Shown: positions 58,501-64,000 of the stretch, one piece after another
How the letters are laid out: each line of letters starts with the position of its first letter
Position numbering within the stretch: position 1 is the stretch's first letter
Program-made: the position numbers and the translations under genes
Notes under the pieces: generated by a model
The model's database searches: none
Told to the model about the DNA's origin: nothing
The model's input: only the letters and a program-made list of their open reading frames with translations
DNA from: Akebia trifoliata
Lineage: Eukaryota; Streptophyta; Magnoliopsida; Ranunculales; Lardizabalaceae
Assembly: GCA_017979445.1 (NCBI GenBank)
Contig: CM030714.1
Coordinates: 7,757,049 to 7,821,048 of the forward strand
Direction: 5' to 3'
DNA: 64,000 nucleotides

Positions 58501-59767
58501 TTGTAAAAGTAATTTTCTAGAAACTAAAGATCATTAAGTGGTGGTCTTTAGCTTTGAGTGGAGGAACAATAACTTTAATTATCTCTATTTCTGTGTCTTT
58601 CCTTCCTCACAGGTTTCATATTCAACACTCTCTCCGAATGATCATGATGAATAATTCTGAGTTCTTCAATGCAAATAATCCTCGTCATAATGAGTACAGT
58701 ACAACTCAGCCTATGATTGTTATTTATCCTAAGTGTCTTCGAATGATAGTGTTATTTTTTAATTAATTATTTAAAAAAAAGTAAGAAAATTATTCTTTAA
58801 TATAATAATTTTCAGAAAAATATTTTTAATTTAAATTTAAAATTAATTGTGACTATAAATTATATTTTAACAAATATTTAAAAATATTTATTAATATTTA
58901 ATTGTTAATAATTTAATTTTTAATTATTTTTTTAAAATAGAAGAGTGTAAATATAATAATTATTAAAAATATAATTAATAATTAATTATTTAAAAAGAAA
59001 TAGTAAGAAAAATACTTACACTGTTTTAAATTAAAACGTAATTAATTTTTTAATTAATTATTTGTTACTATAAAAATTATTAAAAATGTGGAAATATAAT
59101 AATTAATTTTTTTAAAAATTATTTGAAGAGACGTGTCTTAAAGTGAGTATTATTTATAAATAAATTTATAAATAGAAAAAGTAAAAAATGTATAATTATA
59201 ATAATTAATTTTTTAATTAATTATTTGAAGAGATTGAGCATCAATTTTTTTTTAATATAATAATGGTTAGAAAAATATTTTTTAATTAATATGTTGAAGG
59301 TAAAATGTAAGAAAATTAATAATAATAATAATAATAATAATGAATAATTAAATAATTATTTAAAATTAATTATTTTTAGATACTAATTTCATAATACATT
59401 TAATTTAGAATGTGCCTCTCTTTATAAACTGATATTAAGTTTCATCCTCCAATAATACCTTTTTAGGAGGTCTATACATTTAATTCTGTGTATAAATGAA
59501 ATAAAAAGTAACAGGAAGGAAGTTGGAATCCTTCACTCAATATTATGAAAGTGGAATCCACCATTAATCCATTTTTAAAAGTCATTTTCTAGAAACTAAA
59601 GATCATGAAAGTGGTGGTATTTAGCTTTGAGTGGATGAACAATAATTTTAATTATCTCTATTTATGTGTCTTTCCTTCCTCACAGGTTTCATATTCAGCA
59701 CTATCTCTGAATGACCATGATAAATAATTATGAGTTCTTCAATACAAATAATCATCATCATAATGAG

Positions 59768-61975
59768 TGTAGACACCCCAATTTGAACGGGCCCTTACTC
59801 GAAAGGGCCAAAAAGTGCAATTTTCCAATAAACTTAGCCAACGGGCCTCGAAGGCCCGAAGCATTAAAATCTGGCATTTTTGACAAATCCAAGTGCCTAA
59901 AACCTCCCAACTGGGTTATGAGCCTATCAAAATGACTCGGCATACTCCCATCTACCTCACTTCATTCAAAATATCAATTTTGCAACGAAATTGGCCAATG
60001 GGCTTTAGGGGGCCCAAATCACTAAAAAATGGCCAGTTGATTGAACCGAGGCCCCCAATATCTCCTAATGGTCTAGGGGACCTACAAAAGGGTTGTGACC
60101 CATCTTACACATGTTCAACCTCACCACTCCGCCTTTATATCCAAGAATGACCAAACGCTCGATGAAATTCTCCAACGGGCCAAAAAAGCCCGATTCGCCA
60201 ACTCGTGACATTTTAATCGATCTAATAATTTCTAAAAAGATAAAAAATGAAAAAAATGTGAGACTTGGAATACCTACCCTTTATCTACCCTCCACCGCTC
60301 CGCCTCCGCTTTCGCGAGCACCCTAAACCCATTCAAGGCCCATAAACCCTTAACCCTCTCCAAGTTAATTTCTCATCTTAACCCCAACCTAAAATCAATC
60401 CCATATTGCCTAAACCATAGAATGAACTCACCTTCAAGAATCCAATTCAAATCAAACCCCATCCAAGCCAAAATAACCTACAACCCTCTAAAAGCCCAAA
60501 TCCAATATATCAAAAATTCACAACCACTATCCATACCCAATTCATTATCCAACCTACAACCCTAACCCATCAACCCTTACCCACATCAACCAATCACCCT
60601 CTCAACATCAAAAGACGACACATGTCATCATCCCCTTTTACCTCCTTCATCTACACCCATCATCATTCTCTAAACAACTCATCTAACCCACATCACTTCT
60701 CTAAAAAATCACCTCAACCCATACCCTACCCTAACCTAATCTATCTCCACTCTCTAACATCAACAACCACATCACAACCCACATCTACACCCATCACTGT
60801 CCTTAAAGCACTCCAATGAAATCACCTCAACCCATACCCCCCTCATCATCAACCACCTAACCCATACCCTTCTCTCTAATCAAATAACCACCATCAACCA
60901 ATCAACCAATCTCATCACCTCACTCTCTCATCATATTTTGCCACATGTCTTCATCCCCTTAACCCTCCCAAAAATCAATCTACCAACAACCTCTTACATA
61001 ACCCATTTTCCTAAATCTAACACCTCACATCTTCAACCAACCTAACACTCATTCTCCAAACAACTCCCTAACACCCTCATTCCTCCCATCAACCATCACT
61101 CATCTCACCCTACCAAACACTCTACCCAAATGGATTTGAATAAGATTCAAACCATTTGGATCAAAACCTCACCTATTTTCATTCATTACAAAACTACCCT
61201 CAATCTCACTCCAAATTTCATACCCCCATCTTTAAAAAAGAATGTCATTACCCATTCTCCTAACCTTTAACCCCATTATACCCCTAAGCACCCCCCAAGT
61301 ATCTATAAATACCTCTCCCCTCCTTCCAAAAATGGTTATCAAGTTTCATTAAGAAAAAATATATTTTCTCTACTTATCTCTACTACTCTCTCATACCATC
61401 TTCTAAAAAAACAATTTCACTCTCATACTTTACTAAGGACTCAAGAAAACCTAAAAGAAGAAAGAAAGAAGAGGAGAAGTTTCAAGGTGGGTTCAAGATT
61501 TCATATCCCCTTTCCCCTCCTCCTCCCTCTTCTATTATCCCCTCTTCCCTTCATTTTATTTTAGATAATTTAGGATGAATGGACACCAAAGTTAAAGGTC
61601 TATAAGGGTCATTTTCATCAATGAAATGATCTATGATCAAGTCGAAAGTAAACCCCTATGTAGGGTACAAATGCACCCACGTGGCACATTATTTTTCACT
61701 TAAAAAAAAAATCAAAATGATCGAGTTGCATAAAAGTTATCGCCACTTGGCGGGAAAAGGATGCCTAACACCTTCCCTTTTCTCCAATCGAGCTGCTTAC
61801 CCGAATCTTTAGGTTTGATCAATCCTTATCCATCGCGAGTCACTAAAATGCCAAAAATATAAATTTTGAAAAATGTACATCGGGTGACCATTCACACCCA
61901 CTTACAATATGAATGGTGGCGACTCCAATTCTTAGTAGATGTGGTCGTCGTAACGACGAAAACCGCGTATCTATA
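59768..61975 (+). mobile_element. Solo LTR of a Tat-lineage gypsy element, ~2.2 kb
   Basis: Starts TGTAGACACCCC and ends near 'aaaaccgcgtatctata', where CA would be expected (CTACA to CTATA). ATGAG flanks it at 59763-59767 and 61976-61980. It contains the typical 'ggtggcgactccaattc' close to the 3' end, a TATA box (CTATAAATAC) at 61303-61312 with a pyrimidine-rich leader, and long C/A/T-rich stretches at 60300-61250. No gag-pol sequence. LTRs of over 2 kb are usual for Tat/Ogre-type elements. It splits the conserved block of array unit 7. Confidence 0.75.
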
Positions 61976-62597
61976 ATGAGTACAGTACAACTCAGCTTGT
62001 AATTGTTATTTATCCCAAGGGTCTTCTAATGATTATCCTGACAATGTTATTTTTTAATTAATTATTTAAAAAGAAATAGTAAGAAAATTATTCTTTAGTA
62101 TAATAATTTTTAGAAAAATATTTTTAATTTAAATTTAAAATTAATTGTGACTATAAATTATAGTTTAACAAATATTTAAAAATATTTGTTAATATTTAAT
62201 TGTTAATAATTTAATTTTTAATTATTTATTTAAAATAGAAAATTATAAATACAATAATTATTAAAAATATAATTTATAATTGATTATTTAAAAAGAAATA
62301 GTAAGAAAATTACTTACACAGTTAAAAATAAAATGTAATTAATTTTTTAATTATTTATTATTACTATAATAATTGTTACAAAGGTGTAAATATAATAATT
62401 AATTTTTTCATAAAGTATTTGAAGAGACGTGTCTTAAAGTAAGTATTATTTATAAATAGAAAACGTAAAAAAGGTGTAAATATAATAATTAATTTTTTAA
62501 TTAATTATTTGAAGAGATTGAGTATCAATTTTTTTTAATATAATAATTGTTAAAAAAATATTTTTTAATTAATATTTTAAAGATAAAATGTAAGGAA

Positions 62598-62636
<39 letters not shown>

Positions 62637-64000
62637 TTAAATAATTATTTAAAATTAATAAGTATTTAAAATTAATTATTTTTAAATACTAATCTCATAA
62701 TACATTTAATTCAGAATGTGCCTCTTTTTAGAAACTGATATGAAGTTCCATCCTCCAATAATACCTCTTTGGGAGGTCTATGCATTTAAGTTTGTTTATA
62801 AATGAAATAAAGAGCAACAGGAAGGAAGTTGGGATCATTCACTCAATATCATGAAAGTGGAATCCACCATTAATCTATTTGTAAAAGTCATCTTTTAGAA
62901 ACTAAAGATCATGAAAGTGGTGGTCTTTAACTTTGAGTGGAGGAACAATAACTTTAATTATCTATATTTCTGTATCTTTCCTTCCTCACAGGTTTCATAT
63001 TCAGTACTCTTTCTGAATGATCATGATGAATAATTCTGAGTTCTTCAATGTAAATAATCATCACCATAATGAATACATTACAACTTAACCTGTGATTGTT
63101 ATTTATCCGAAGGGTCTCCGAATGATTATCCTGGTAGTGTTATTTTTTAATTAATTATTTAAAAACAAATAATAAGAAAATTATTCTTTAATATAATAAT
63201 TTTTAGAAAAATATTTTTAATTTAAATTTAAAATTAATTGTGACTATAAATTATATTTTAACAAATATTTAAAAATATTTGTTAATATTTAATTTTTAAT
63301 AATTTAATTTTTAATTATTTTTTTAAAATAGAAAAGTGTAAATATAATAATTGTTAAAAATATAATTTATAATTAATTATTTAAAAAGAAATATTAAGAA
63401 AATTACTTACACTGTTTTAAAATAAAACGTAATTAATTTTTTAAATAATTATTTGTTACAATAATAGTTGTTAAAAATGTATAAATATAATAATTAATTT
63501 TTTAATAAATTATTTGAAGAGACGTGTCTTAAAGTAAGTATTATTTATAAATAGAAAATGTAAAAAAGGTGTAAATATAATAATTATTTTTTTAATTAAT
63601 TATTTGAAGAGATTAAGTATCAATTTTTTTTAATATAATAATTGTTAGAAAAATATTTTTCAATTAATATTTTAAAGATAAAATATAAGAAAATTAATAA
63701 TAATAATAATAATAATAATTAATAACTATTTAAAATTAATAATTATTGAAAATTAATTATTTTTAAATAGTAATCTCATAATACATTAATTCAGAATGTG
63801 CCTCTTTTTAGAAACTGATATGAAGTTCCATCTTCCAATAATACCTCTTTGGGAGGTCTATGCATTTAATTTTGTTTATAAATGAAATAAAGAGCAACAG
63901 GAAGGAAGTTGGGATCCTTCACTCAATATCATGAAAGTAGAATCCACCATTAATCCATTTTTAAAATTCATTTCTAGAAACTAAAGATCATGAAAGTAGA

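Larger units (their letters stand above)
52325..64000 (+). repeat. Tandem array of ~1.06-kb units (nine starts visible, open to the right)
   Basis: Units start at the landmark 'atactaatctcataatac' near 52325, 53441, 54521, 56183, 57246, 58306, 59378, 62683 and 63765. Net periods are about 1,017-1,116 bp. Each unit has a conserved ~450-bp block (from 'aatgtgcctctctttagaaa' to 'atcctagcagtgtt') and a ~600-bp block of TTAATTATTT-type sequence with an (AAT)n run. In the conserved block 'ctttccttcctcacag|gt' looks like a splice acceptor, followed by 'ttctgagttcttcaatgcaa'. Open frames of 70-73 codons at 52573, 53689, 56430, 57495, 58554 cover this block, but the unit at 62.9-63.1 kb has an in-frame stop and two others are split by inserts. 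I treat the array as a long-unit satellite or multiplied locus, not as proven genes. Confidence 0.9.

Noticed and set aside
52573..58766. Family of tandem 70-73 codon genes
   Set aside because: The frames start inside the presumed intron side of the splice-acceptor-like tract, carry no known motif, and a sister unit at 62.9-63.1 kb has an in-frame stop. Shared frames follow from recent duplication.
60622..60819. Open frame at 60.6 kb as a gene
   Set aside because: It lies inside the Tat-type LTR and reflects the CA/CT-rich strand bias of that LTR.

Overview
The window is nuclear DNA of a flowering plant. It is AT-rich, its genes are split by GT-AG introns, and its genes and repeats belong to plant families: group III patatin-like proteins, ORANGE, LPA1-type P-loop proteins, neprosin, CACTA, hAT, copia, Tat-type gypsy, LINE, SINE and TRIM. 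I cannot name the species. Family names come from recalled motifs, not from a search.

Genes. At 593-3932 (+) are the last four coding exons of a renalase-like FAD/NAD(P)-binding oxidoreductase; its 5' exons lie beyond the left edge. Two copies of a group III patatin-like gene face away from each other about 18.6 kb apart, at 14302-12528 (-) and 32932-35087 (+). Each encodes 439 residues in two exons of identical length, with about 90% protein identity by eye. Both have glycine in place of the lipase serine and an altered oxyanion loop. Other gene pieces are broken: a neprosin-type first exon (37601-37449, -), two LPA1-like pieces (50454-50605 and 50745-50859, one with a stop) and two correctly spliced middle exons of an ORANGE-like gene (51453-51754).

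Layout. 1-4.0 kb: oxidoreductase gene with a LINE fragment in its last intron. 4.4-5.1 kb: CACTA MITE nested in a foldback element. 5.3-12.2 kb: small tandem repeats and decayed repeats. 12.5-14.4 kb: patatin copy 1. 14.4-32.8 kb: mostly non-coding, with a SINE, a hAT-type MITE, a duplicated promoter-like segment, a foldback element, a TRIM and a copia relic. 32.9-35.1 kb: patatin copy 2. 35.4-39.3 kb: LTR remnant, neprosin fragment and a very AT-rich block. 39.35-46.30 kb: a dense cluster of palindromic elements sitting in (TA)n tracts. 46.3-47.7 kb: hAT transposase relic split by one more palindromic element. 48.5-51.8 kb: gene fragments. 52.3-64 kb: tandem array of 1.0-1.1 kb units running off the right edge, broken by a 642-bp insert and a 2.2-kb Tat-type solo LTR.

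The main novelty candidate is the palindromic family. Each element of about 340-395 bp has terminal inverted repeats enclosing two nearly perfect hairpins of about 100 nt. I count 37 hairpins by eye. All but one main-cluster element lie in or beside (TA)n repeats. The outlier, at 47262-47616, lies inside the hAT relic with a perfect 9-bp target duplication, which points to a Mutator-like mechanism and resembles the (TA)n-targeting Micron MITEs of rice. The second candidate is the tandem array, whose every unit carries a splice-acceptor-like tract before a conserved block.
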